Positions 37,000-44,973 of a DNA stretch of 64,000 nt are shown piece after piece (position 1 is the first letter of the stretch; each line of letters begins with the position of its first letter). The position numbers and the translations under genes are program-made. The notes under the pieces are model-generated. The model worked only from the letters and a program-made list of their open reading frames with translations, ran no database searches and was not told where the DNA came from. Where the stretch lies: the NCBI RefSeq assembly GCF_003574485.1, contig NZ_QLIT01000048.1:20282-84281 (forward strand), read 5' to 3'. The stretch is from Facilibium subflavum (GTDB lineage Bacteria; Pseudomonadota; Gammaproteobacteria; Francisellales; Francisellaceae).

Positions 37000-37343
37000 A
37001 TATTGCGTACTGATTTTACATCATATTAAGTAAGCATGAAGTGTATATTTTAAGAACAAAAAGTCAATATTTTTTTAAAGACTGTCTTTAAATGCGTACT
37101 TTTACGGTAAGGAATTTTGGTGGGAAATATTGTCGTCTTCTTAAGTCAAAAGGCTTACTTAAAAAATATGATAATGATTGATAATTTATGGCGCCAAGGG
37201 TTGGCATTTGACCAGAGGATTAGAGTTGTGTTTGAAGGACGCTGGGGTAGTACCAGCATATGATAAAATATTTAGGTATATCTTGATTACTGTTAGCCAA
37301 TTGTCTTTTATAATACTTTAAAACAAACCAAGGGCAGGCAAAT
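37000..37343. other. 344-bp intergenic region with two small hairpins upstream of murE
   Basis: Between the divergent luxR gene and murE. I see no ORF worth calling. Two compact inverted repeats stand out: GCCAAGGGTTGGC (37193-37205) and GCTGGGGTAGTACCAGC (37241-37257), downstream of a -10-like TATGAT near 37168. A TATAAT at 37309-37314 may be the murE -10 box, although the nearest TTGATT is 20 bp upstream, too far for a good -35. It may hold a short structured RNA or leader; nothing more can be supported. Confidence 0.4.
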
Positions 37344-38822
37344 GTGAAACAGCTTTCTCAAGTGATTGCGTTTTTAAATATAACATTACCGGTTGATGCA
37401 GATGTAATTGTCAATCGTATCTATCAAGATCAACGGTTATGCGGTGAAAATGATATTTTTATTGCCTTATCAGGAGCTGTTTTCGATGGGCATCAATATG
37501 TCAGACACGCCCAAGCGAAAGGGGCTTGTTTGTGTATTGTTGAGGATATTAAAAGGATAGATAATACTTGTGATTTATCAAGCGTTGTTGAAATAACAGA
37601 TATTCGACAAAGGCTGTCAGCGCTGGCAGACTGGTTTTATCAAAACCCGTCACAAAAACTTAATATCACGGCGGTCACAGGCACTAACGGCAAAACAACG
37701 GTGAGTCATTACATTGCACAATTATTTTGCTTGTTGGGTGAGAAAACAGCTATTTTAGGCACAACAGGTAATGGGATTTATCCAAAGCTTGAAACCTCAA
37801 GCCATACAACGCTCGATAATTTGCAGCTGCAAAGCCACTTATCTGATTATCAAAATGAGGCGGTTAAAAATGTGGTAATGGAAGCCTCATCTCATGCCAT
37901 TGCGCAAAATAGAATTGCACAATTAGCGATTGATACGGCTGTTTTTACAAACTTGGATGAAGAGCATCTGGATTATCACCAAACCCTTGAGAACTACTTT
38001 GAAGCTAAAGCAAAACTCTTTGAACAACCACATCTTAAAAATGCGGTAATTAATATTGATGACCCCTACGGGCAAAGGCTTTATGATAAGCTTAAAAAGC
38101 AAGGTAAACTTTCGCTGTTTTGTTATAGCACGATTCACAAGAATGCGGATACTTTTTTTTATATCAAGCAATATTATCCTGATGCGATTGCTGTTGATAT
38201 TTTTTGGCAAAAGCATCAAGTGGCAAGTTTGCATCTACCGGTATTAGGTGATTTTAATATCAGCAATATAGCCGCAGCATTTACAAGTATGATGGCAAAT
38301 GATTATCCATTAATGGCTGTGGTAGAAAAATTGCCCGAATTAAAAGGAGTGCCCGGGCGTTTGGAGCTTTTAAAAATGGCAAATAAAGCGCTTGTTGTGA
38401 TTGATTTTGCCCATACCCCAGATGCATTGCAAAAAGTATTAAAAGCCATGCAAAATCAATTAAATGGCAGGCTTATTTGTGTATTTGGTTGCGGGGGTGA
38501 TCGACAAAAGACAAAGCGAGCTTCAATGGCGGCAATTGCGCAGAAACTGGCAGATTTTTGCATTGTCAGCGAGGATAATAATCGTTATGAGTCTTTTGAA
38601 TCTATTTCAGCAGATATTATTAAAGGCTTTGATCCACAAATAAAAAACTATTATATTGAGCCCAAGCGTGAAATCGCTATTGAAAAAGCGATTTCTATGA
38701 GTGAAGCTTGTGATATTATCTTACTTGCTGGCAAGGGGCATGAAAATTATATCGATGAAAAAGGGCAAAAACGTTATTTTAATGAAAAAGAAGTCGTAGA
38801 AAGTATTTGGAGAAAATCTTGA
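37344..38822 (+). CDS. murE: UDP-MurNAc-tripeptide synthetase
   Basis: 492 residues from a GTG at 37344 with AGGCAA upstream. The Mur ligase ATP loop TGTNGKTT (about residue 113), the carbamylated-lysine region and C-terminal AGKGHENYI are present. MurE adds meso-diaminopimelate (or lysine) to UDP-MurNAc-Ala-Glu. The position that reads DNPR in mDAP-adding enzymes is DNNR here (residues 411-414): the arginine that contacts mDAP is kept but the proline is not. murF overlaps its stop. The pair is separated from ftsI, its usual neighbour, which is at 56.5 kb. Confidence 0.93.
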   Translation: MKQLSQVIAFLNITLPVDADVIVNRIYQDQRLCGENDIFIALSGAVFDGHQYVRHAQAKGACLCIVEDIKRIDNTCDLSSVVEITDIRQRLSALADWFYQNPSQKLNITAVTGTNGKTTVSHYIAQLFCLLGEKTAILGTTGNGIYPKLETSSHTTLDNLQLQSHLSDYQNEAVKNVVMEASSHAIAQNRIAQLAIDTAVFTNLDEEHLDYHQTLENYFEAKAKLFEQPHLKNAVINIDDPYGQRLYDKLKKQGKLSLFCYSTIHKNADTFFYIKQYYPDAIAVDIFWQKHQVASLHLPVLGDFNISNIAAAFTSMMANDYPLMAVVEKLPELKGVPGRLELLKMANKALVVIDFAHTPDALQKVLKAMQNQLNGRLICVFGCGGDRQKTKRASMAAIAQKLADFCIVSEDNNRYESFESISADIIKGFDPQIKNYYIEPKREIAIEKAISMSEACDIILLAGKGHENYIDEKGQKRYFNEKEVVESIWRKS

Positions 38823-40171
38823 TTCAATCACTAAAGCAGTTAGTGCAGCAAATTAATGCTGAATATATTGGTGCAGATGTCAGCATCACAGGTGCAAATA
38901 TGGATTCACGAGCAATTAAGCCAGGACAGTTGTTTGTTGCAATTCGTGCAAAACGAGATGGTCATGATTATATTGATAATGCCATTGAAAAGGGTGCCAG
39001 TGCACTATTGGTTGAAAAAAAACAACCACATATAACAATACCTCAAATCGTGGTCAAAGAGAGTAAAAAGGCGCTTTTTCAACTAGCCATGGCATGGCGA
39101 AACTGTTTAAAAATGCCTGTTATTACCATAACGGGCAGTTGTGGTAAAACAACGACCAAAGAGATGCTGGCATGTGTGCTCAAAGATCAAGGCCATGTAC
39201 ATTATGCGCAGGGAAATTTTAATAACGAGCTTGGGTTACCGCTTTCTATCCTGTCAGCGCCAGATAACTGTGATTATCTTCTTTTAGAGCTTGGCACGAA
39301 TGCACCAGGAGAAATTGCGCATTTAGCCACATTGGCACAACCGGATATTGCAGGTATTACGAATGTCTCAGCATCACATTTGGAAAAGTTAATTTCTTTA
39401 GATGGTGTGATGGAAGAAAAGGGCGCTTTGTTAAATGCGCTTGGAAAAAAAGGTGTGGCAATTATTAATCTTGATGACCCACGTATTGCAACGTTTAGTC
39501 AAACGCTTTCTTGTCAGAAAGTATTTGTTACAGCACAAAATAAGCCTCAGGCTGGTATTCATTTAATAAACTATCATGACGAAGAAAATGGTTTTGCATA
39601 TACGGTGGAGGTTGATGGTCAATGTTACAAAGGGCAATTGTATGTCTTTGGCCTGCATAATTTACATAATATGTTAATGGTTTTGGGTTATGTCCATGCT
39701 TTGGGGTTAGATATTGATAAAGCCATTCAATCGTTGAAATGCTTTTCTGGCTATAAGGGGCGTTTTTCATTGCACCGGTTAACGGCTTATGTTTCATTGA
39801 TTGATGACACCTATAACGCCAGTGTTCAATCGGTTGAGGCAGCTATTGAGAGCCTTTCAGAGTTTGACGGGGTGCGTGTGCTGGTGTTAAGCAATATGGG
39901 TGAGCTTGGTGAAATGGCTGTTTTTTATCATCAAAAAATTGGGCAAAAGATTGCAAAGGCAGGTTTGGATCAAGTATGCCTGTATGGTGATCAGAATTTA
40001 ATGTCTATCATGCTACACGAAACAAAAGGGCAGAATATTGCCTTGTATCATGATAAAAGGACGATTGTCGATACGCTCAAAAAGTACCTTAAAAATAAAG
40101 AAAAAACCCGCATCCTTGTGAAAGGATCACGGGCCAATCAAATGGAAGAAATTGTCCAAGCGCTTATTTAG
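38819..40171 (+). CDS. murF: UDP-MurNAc-tripeptide:D-Ala-D-Ala ligase
   Basis: 450 residues if translated from TTG 38819, whose last two bases overlap the murE stop (TTGA) and which has GGAG 6 bp upstream; a TTG at 38807 is the only earlier option. The ATP-binding loop TITGSCGKTTTKEM (about residue 105), the GAPGEIAHL-like NAPGEIAHLATLAQPDIAGITNV segment and IDDTYNASVQSVEAAI confirm MurF. It completes the UDP-MurNAc-pentapeptide precursor. Its last 4 bp overlap the convergent small gene at 40168. Confidence 0.94.
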   Translation: MIQSLKQLVQQINAEYIGADVSITGANMDSRAIKPGQLFVAIRAKRDGHDYIDNAIEKGASALLVEKKQPHITIPQIVVKESKKALFQLAMAWRNCLKMPVITITGSCGKTTTKEMLACVLKDQGHVHYAQGNFNNELGLPLSILSAPDNCDYLLLELGTNAPGEIAHLATLAQPDIAGITNVSASHLEKLISLDGVMEEKGALLNALGKKGVAIINLDDPRIATFSQTLSCQKVFVTAQNKPQAGIHLINYHDEENGFAYTVEVDGQCYKGQLYVFGLHNLHNMLMVLGYVHALGLDIDKAIQSLKCFSGYKGRFSLHRLTAYVSLIDDTYNASVQSVEAAIESLSEFDGVRVLVLSNMGELGEMAVFYHQKIGQKIAKAGLDQVCLYGDQNLMSIMLHETKGQNIALYHDKRTIVDTLKKYLKNKEKTRILVKGSRANQMEEIVQALI

Positions 40172-40437
40172 TACCCCACATTAGTAAGCGTTGAAAACGT
40201 ACGCTCCAAACTTTCTTGATACGTTTTTAAAATGGCATCTTTTGTATTGATAGTGGGGTCTTTTTCAATGATCAGTTTAGTGAGCTCAACACTGGCTTTC
40301 ACGACACCATTTAGCATTTCTGCAACCATTTCATCCGCTGGCACATCAGGCTCATCATCAAACAATGCTTTAAGGTCATAGCTTTGGTTTAGTATTTCTA
40401 GAGGCTCAGCCTTGTCGGCTACTTTCTTTTTAGACAT
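40168..40437 (-). CDS. Small acidic protein of unknown function
   Basis: 89 residues, no signal peptide or membrane segment, acidic and probably helical (KALFDDEPDVPADEMVAEML, then SVELTKLIIEKDP). I recognise no domain. It begins 11 bp after the stop of the FipB-like gene on the same strand, so it is likely the last gene of that unit, and its end overlaps murF from the other strand by 4 bp. Reality as a gene is supported by position and a start that follows AGGAAAAC. Confidence 0.65.
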   Translation of the reverse strand: MSKKKVADKAEPLEILNQSYDLKALFDDEPDVPADEMVAEMLNGVVKASVELTKLIIEKDPTINTKDAILKTYQESLERTFSTLTNVGY

Positions 40438-40448
40438 TTTTTGTTTTC

Positions 40449-41444
40449 CTATTTACTTGCTTTATCAATTGCGCTTTGGATGCTTGATTGTGGGGCATAG
40501 CCTGGAATGACCGTTGTATTTTGTGCATTAGCACCACTAACAGGCATAACGATAATCGCAGGTGTGCCCTGAATACCAAGTTCTTTCAAGCCAAGCTGCA
40601 TATCTTGATCGATATTTTCAGTCACTTTTTTCGCTTTGATCAGCGTTTGTGCTTTATCAAGATCAACACCAGCATTTTGCGCTGCCTTTTTGATTTCCTC
40701 AATCGTTAATTTACCTTCATCGTCGCCTGTGGCAAAAACAGCATTATGATATTTCAAATAGCCTTCAGATCCTTTAAGCATATAAGTTGCAATGCCCATT
40801 TCAGCACCATATTGTGAAGAATCCCAACGCTTACCAAAAATTGGGAATTCTTTAAAGACATATTTCACATTAGGATTATTGTCCATAATTTTTTCCATTA
40901 CAGGAGCGATTTTACTACAGAACATGCAGTTATAATCAAAAAACTCAATCACAGCAACTTTTGCATCTTTTGGTCCCACAACTGGTGTTTGAGGGTTGTT
41001 TAAAAGCATTTTTGTGTTGTCTAAAACAGCTGCGACTTGTTTTTGCTGTTGCTTTGCCATTAATTGCTGCTGGAAATTTTGCATGATTTGCTGCATTTTC
41101 TGCATATCAAACTTGCCATCTTTTCCTTGAGATCCTGCTTCAAACCCAGCAAGTAATTGCGCTTCATCCAATGTTGCACCCTGGCTTTTTAGCTGTGCAA
41201 CAACATTGCCACCAACGCTATAGCCAAGCGTGTAGCTTACTTTGCTTAGTAATGATTCGCTATCTGTTGTGGCTTCTGGTGATTTTGCCGATGCGGTGTT
41301 GCTGGTGCTGACTTGTGCTGAGCCTGCGTCTTTTTGAGCATCTTTTGACTTTTGATCGCCATTAGAGCCGCTGCAACCGGCAAGGGCAACAGATAACATA
41401 GCTGTTGCCATCGCACCAAACAAAATTTTCTTTGATGTTTTCAT
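40449..41444 (-). CDS. DsbA-like lipoprotein with FKBP_N domain (FipB-like)
   Basis: 331 residues from the ATG at 41444 (GGAG 8 bp upstream). A lipoprotein signal ends at LSVALAGC, Cys24. After a Ser/Thr/Ala-rich linker, residues about 65-135 form an FKBP-type N-terminal dimerisation domain (SYTLGYSVGGNV ... MQQIMQNFQQQLM). From about 140 onward is a DsbA/thioredoxin-like domain with the redox pair Cys173-Met-Phe-Cys176 and the cis-proline in GTPAIIV. This architecture matches Francisella FipB, a disulfide oxidoreductase/isomerase lipoprotein required for virulence. There is no peptidyl-prolyl isomerase domain. Next to a FipA-like gene. Confidence 0.87.
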   Translation of the reverse strand: MKTSKKILFGAMATAMLSVALAGCSGSNGDQKSKDAQKDAGSAQVSTSNTASAKSPEATTDSESLLSKVSYTLGYSVGGNVVAQLKSQGATLDEAQLLAGFEAGSQGKDGKFDMQKMQQIMQNFQQQLMAKQQQKQVAAVLDNTKMLLNNPQTPVVGPKDAKVAVIEFFDYNCMFCSKIAPVMEKIMDNNPNVKYVFKEFPIFGKRWDSSQYGAEMGIATYMLKGSEGYLKYHNAVFATGDDEGKLTIEEIKKAAQNAGVDLDKAQTLIKAKKVTENIDQDMQLGLKELGIQGTPAIIVMPVSGANAQNTTVIPGYAPQSSIQSAIDKASK

Positions 41445-41561
41445 ATAAGACACTCCATCTTTAATAAAAGGTATTTAAACGTAAAATTGATGACAGTAAA
41501 GCATGTCAGGAATGTGGATGTAATCCATCGTAAACCTTGCATGCTTAAAGTCATGAATAAA

Positions 41562-42065
41562 TTATGAGTTCGTGTTGTCACTATCTGTTTGTGTTGCAGT
41601 CACAGCTTTTGCTGCGGCATTAGCATCTGTTTTACTATCACCTGCTTGCTTCATTGCATCTTTTGCTTTATCTGCTGCTTTTTGTGCTTCTTCTTGTGCT
41701 GCTTGCTTGGCTTTCATTTTTGCTTCCATTTGCTTTTGGAAAGTTTGCATTGATTTTTCCATTTCATCCTGGCTTAGTGTGGGTTTTTCACCGGTTGTGC
41801 CAGCTTTGAATCCTGCTTGAAGCTGAGTTTGATCTAAATTAACATCTTGTTGTTTTAGCTGCTCAGTCATGTTCTTGCCAATGGAGTAACCAATGGTATA
41901 ACTGGCATCTGCGTTGTTGTCGCTGTTATCTGCTTTTACCATTGCAGCAGGTTGCGTTTTCTGCATTGTCTTATCCATTGTGTTGCTGTTCGTATCAGCA
42001 AATACACTACCACTGATACCTGCTAAGATAAGCGCGCTTAGGCTGATTTTTGTCAAATTTTTCAT
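41562..42065 (-). CDS. Secreted FKBP_N-domain protein (FipA-like)
   Basis: 167 residues. The signal peptide MKNLTKISLSALILAGISGSVFA should be cleaved after VFA. Residues about 55-125 (SYTIGYSIGKNMTEQL ... MQTFQKQMEAKM) are the same Mip-type dimerisation domain as in the neighbouring FipB-like protein. The catalytic PPIase domain that follows in Mip/FkpA is absent; the tail is a charged Ala/Lys/Asp helix. Francisella FipA is likewise an FKBP_N-only protein encoded next to FipB. The gap to fipB is 117 bp on the same strand. Confidence 0.82.
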   Translation of the reverse strand: MKNLTKISLSALILAGISGSVFADTNSNTMDKTMQKTQPAAMVKADNSDNNADASYTIGYSIGKNMTEQLKQQDVNLDQTQLQAGFKAGTTGEKPTLSQDEMEKSMQTFQKQMEAKMKAKQAAQEEAQKAADKAKDAMKQAGDSKTDANAAAKAVTATQTDSDNTNS

Positions 42066-42151
42066 GTTTTCTCCATTGTTATATATTGGTCAGTTTACCC
42101 GTCCAGCTTAAACAAGCAATGCTGAAAGAACAAGGGGTTTACAGTGAAAAA

Positions 42152-42442
42152 TTATAATTTCTGAACCAAAATCCATGGTTTAACGATATTTGCCCAAAGT
42201 ACCGTATTGTTTTTATACCACTTCTTTGCCTGTGTATCGCTAACGGGTAAAATAAGGTTATCATTAAGCCATTGGGTGACTTTTGGCATATTATCATGTG
42301 CAATGTGTGTTGCAGCTTCAACAAGATCAAGTTTCTTGTCCACGAATAAGACTTTTCCAGCAGCAAAAAAGCGCTGTAACTCATGCCAGTGGACTTTTGC
42401 TGTTTCATAATTGATTTTTGTTGTTAATTCACTTTTATTCAT
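42152..42442 (-). CDS. DUF2288 family protein
   Basis: 96 residues from the ATG at 42442. The sequence NYETAKVHWHELQRFFAAGKVLFVDKKLDL, here shown in two halves, and C-terminal WANIVKPWILVQKL match the small cytoplasmic DUF2288 family, whose function is unknown. Its start overlaps the end of uup by 8 bp, so it is translated in the uup operon. Members are common in gammaproteobacteria and cyanobacteria. Confidence 0.85.
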   Translation of the reverse strand: MNKSELTTKINYETAKVHWHELQRFFAAGKVLFVDKKLDLVEAATHIAHDNMPKVTQWLNDNLILPVSDTQAKKWYKNNTVLWANIVKPWILVQKL

Positions 42443-44336
42443 ATTGTTGTGCCTCAATCTCAGAGAGTGCCTCCCAGTCATGATATTTTCTCTCGACACT
42501 TTTCATCAGTGCGGTTAACTGATCTTGCACTTGTTTAATAACAGCAGGATCTTGCTGATAAAATGTGCTATTTGCCATCTCTTGTTGCAATTGCTCGATT
42601 TGGCTTTCTAATTGTTCAATTTCATCAGGCAGTGTTTCTAAGGCTTTTTTCTGTGCAAAACTTAATTTAATTTTGCGACTTTTGTTTGTCTGTGATGCAT
42701 GTTTTTTTTCTGCCTGTTTAACAGAAAGCTCAGAATTTATCTCAACAGAAGGTCTCTGAGAAAGCCAGTCATCATAGCCACCGACGTATTCAGATAAGTG
42801 CCCATTACTCTCAAAGACAATGGTGCTTGTGACTAAATTATTGATAAATGCACGATCATGGCTGACTAACAATATCGTGCCGGTATACTCAGTAAGAAAG
42901 CTCTCGAGAACTTCTAATGTCTCAATATCTAAGTCGTTTGTTGGCTCGTCCATTACCAGGACATTACTTGGTTTGGCGAGTAATTTCGCCAGTAACAAGC
43001 GGTTTTTTTCACCACCAGAAAGCGAAGATACAGGGCTTTGCAGGCGTGCTGGTGAAAATAAAAAGTTCTTTAAATAACCTACGGCATGCACTTTTTGCCC
43101 GTTAATATCCAAGTAATCGCTGCCTTCGGTTACATTTTCAATAACAGATAGTTTGTTGTTGAGGCTTTGGCGCAGCTGATCAAAATAAGCAATTTGTAAT
43201 GTGTTGCCGTGAAAGACGTCACCAGTTGTTGGTGGGATAACCTTAAGAAGTGTTTGCAACAAGGTTGATTTACCGCACCCATTGTTACCAATAATGCCAA
43301 TTTTATCACCGCGATGAATCTCACAAGAGAAGTCTTTAAATAAAAAGCGTGTTTGATATTTAAAAGAGATATTATCCGCGCGAATGACAACTTTCGCTGA
43401 TTTTTGTGTAACATTGCCCTGAATAGCTGCTTGACCTTGTTGCTGGCGGCGTTCCTTTCGTTGTTCACGCATTGCTTTTAAGGCGCGAACACGACCTTCA
43501 TTACGCGTGCGTCTGGCTTTAATGCCTTGACGAATCCAGGCTTCTTCATCAGCAAGCTTCTTATCAAATAATGCCTGTTGCTGTGCCTCTGCAGCAAGGT
43601 GATTTTCTTTTTGTTTTAGAAAGTTGGTATAATCACCTGGGAAATTCAAAAGTTTACCGCGATCAAGCTCAATAATATCTGTGGCAACTTTCTCAAGAAA
43701 CATTCGATCATGTGTAATAAATAACACGCTTCCTTTAAATTGTTTTAAAAGACCTTCAAGCCAGGTGATCGAGTCGATATCCAAGTGGTTTGTTGGCTCA
43801 TCCAGCAATAGCAAATCAGGTTTTTTTACCAAGGCCTGTGCCAGTAATACGCGCCTTTTCATTCCACCTGAAAGCGTGTGAAAGTCTGCTTTTGGATCAA
43901 GGTTGAGCTTGGATAAGACAATATCAGCATCGTTTTGTTTTTGCCAGGCATCTGCCTGATCAATTTGCTTTTGCAAATCCGCAAGTTTTTGCATCTTTTC
44001 ATCACTATCAAGTGACTGGTTTAACAGCTTGTTATAAGCAATAATACTGTGGCCAATATCACCTAAACCTTGCAAGGTAACTTCAAAGACATTGCCAAAA
44101 ATATTTTCAGGCACAACCTGGTTAAGCCAAGCAACAGTTGCATTATTGTGAATAATGACCTCGCCATTATCTGGCGGTATTTGTCCTTGGATGACCTGAA
44201 ACAAAGAGGACTTTCCCATGCCGTTTCTGCCAATTAAGCAGATGCGTTTGTTTTCAGGGATGTCAAAGCTTATGTTGTCAAGTAGCTGATGGTGACCAAA
44301 CCTTAGTTCAAGGTTACGAAGTGAGATAATAGACAT
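42435..44336 (-). CDS. uup: ABC-F family ATPase Uup
   Basis: 633 residues with two ABC ATPase domains and no membrane segments: Walker A GRNGMGKSS and GNNGCGKST, signatures LSGGMKRR and LSGGEKNR, and Walker B LLLDEPTNHLD and LVMDEPTNDLD. The linker carries the charged KARRTRNEGRVRALKAMR helix and the C-terminus ends in a coiled coil (EIEQLESQIEQLQQEM), which is the Uup DNA-binding/ribosome-associated tail. ABC-F proteins act on ribosomes; Uup also affects precise transposon excision. Downstream it overlaps the DUF2288 gene. Confidence 0.95.
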   Translation of the reverse strand: MSIISLRNLELRFGHHQLLDNISFDIPENKRICLIGRNGMGKSSLFQVIQGQIPPDNGEVIIHNNATVAWLNQVVPENIFGNVFEVTLQGLGDIGHSIIAYNKLLNQSLDSDEKMQKLADLQKQIDQADAWQKQNDADIVLSKLNLDPKADFHTLSGGMKRRVLLAQALVKKPDLLLLDEPTNHLDIDSITWLEGLLKQFKGSVLFITHDRMFLEKVATDIIELDRGKLLNFPGDYTNFLKQKENHLAAEAQQQALFDKKLADEEAWIRQGIKARRTRNEGRVRALKAMREQRKERRQQQGQAAIQGNVTQKSAKVVIRADNISFKYQTRFLFKDFSCEIHRGDKIGIIGNNGCGKSTLLQTLLKVIPPTTGDVFHGNTLQIAYFDQLRQSLNNKLSVIENVTEGSDYLDINGQKVHAVGYLKNFLFSPARLQSPVSSLSGGEKNRLLLAKLLAKPSNVLVMDEPTNDLDIETLEVLESFLTEYTGTILLVSHDRAFINNLVTSTIVFESNGHLSEYVGGYDDWLSQRPSVEINSELSVKQAEKKHASQTNKSRKIKLSFAQKKALETLPDEIEQLESQIEQLQQEMANSTFYQQDPAVIKQVQDQLTALMKSVERKYHDWEALSEIEAQQYE

Positions 44337-44380
44337 AAAGGGATAGTGTGTCCGTTAGTATGCGTGATCAGTAGGTTCAA

Positions 44381-44968
44381 TTAAATAATTTTATTCATCT
44401 CAGCCAAAGAGCCTGAGCTTAAATCTCGGCCAATTGGCATGCCAAGGCGTCTGCTGATAAAGCTTGCTGAAAAAATACCGCGGATAACCAGCTTGTGTTT
44501 GGCGTTGGTCTCATATACAAGGATATGGTCGATTTTTTTCTCATGCAATAAGCGGGCAATATGCCCAACACATGCATCTTTTACCGCATTATAGTCAAGC
44601 AAGGGTAAAATATCGCTTGCTGCCATAAGCATATTTACCGTGACATCTTTGGTATGTATGTCATGTTGACGTGCTATTTGAGTTCGGTAGATACCTTGTA
44701 CACGTGCAGCATTGATAAGGCCGACGACCTGATCTTCATCGTTAATAACCAAAAGGGCGCGCACCTGCTCTTTTTGCATTTGCGCTAAGGCATCATCCGC
44801 ACGCGCGTCTTTATGAATAATGCGTGGACGCTTGGTATGAAAGTCTGCCAGTACATCTAAAGCAGGTGTCTCCAATGAGATAACATCCATCGTATCCGGG
44901 TGAAAATAAGGAAGTACAGGTTTGTTTTCAGTGTGGGTTGGCAAGAGTTTATATTCTTTGAACATCAT
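44381..44968 (-). CDS. Tandem CBS-domain protein
   Basis: 195 residues, two CBS domains (about 45-105 and 110-180) and no catalytic domain: RIIHKDARADDALAQMQ, VRALLVINDEDQVVGLI, then a second repeat ending IDHILVYETNAKHKLVIRGIFS. CBS pairs bind adenine nucleotides and act as energy sensors; as a stand-alone protein it may regulate a partner that is not obvious. It follows lnt with a 5-bp gap on the same strand, so it belongs to the miaB-phoH-ybeY-corC-lnt transcript. Start is ATG 44968 or 44965. Confidence 0.82.
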   Translation of the reverse strand: MMFKEYKLLPTHTENKPVLPYFHPDTMDVISLETPALDVLADFHTKRPRIIHKDARADDALAQMQKEQVRALLVINDEDQVVGLINAARVQGIYRTQIARQHDIHTKDVTVNMLMAASDILPLLDYNAVKDACVGHIARLLHEKKIDHILVYETNAKHKLVIRGIFSASFISRRLGMPIGRDLSSGSLAEMNKII

Positions 44969-44973
44969 CGCTT

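Noticed and set aside
42139..42408. 89-residue minus-strand ORF overlapping the DUF2288 gene
   Set aside because: Shadow frame of a recognised family gene with better start and conserved sequence.
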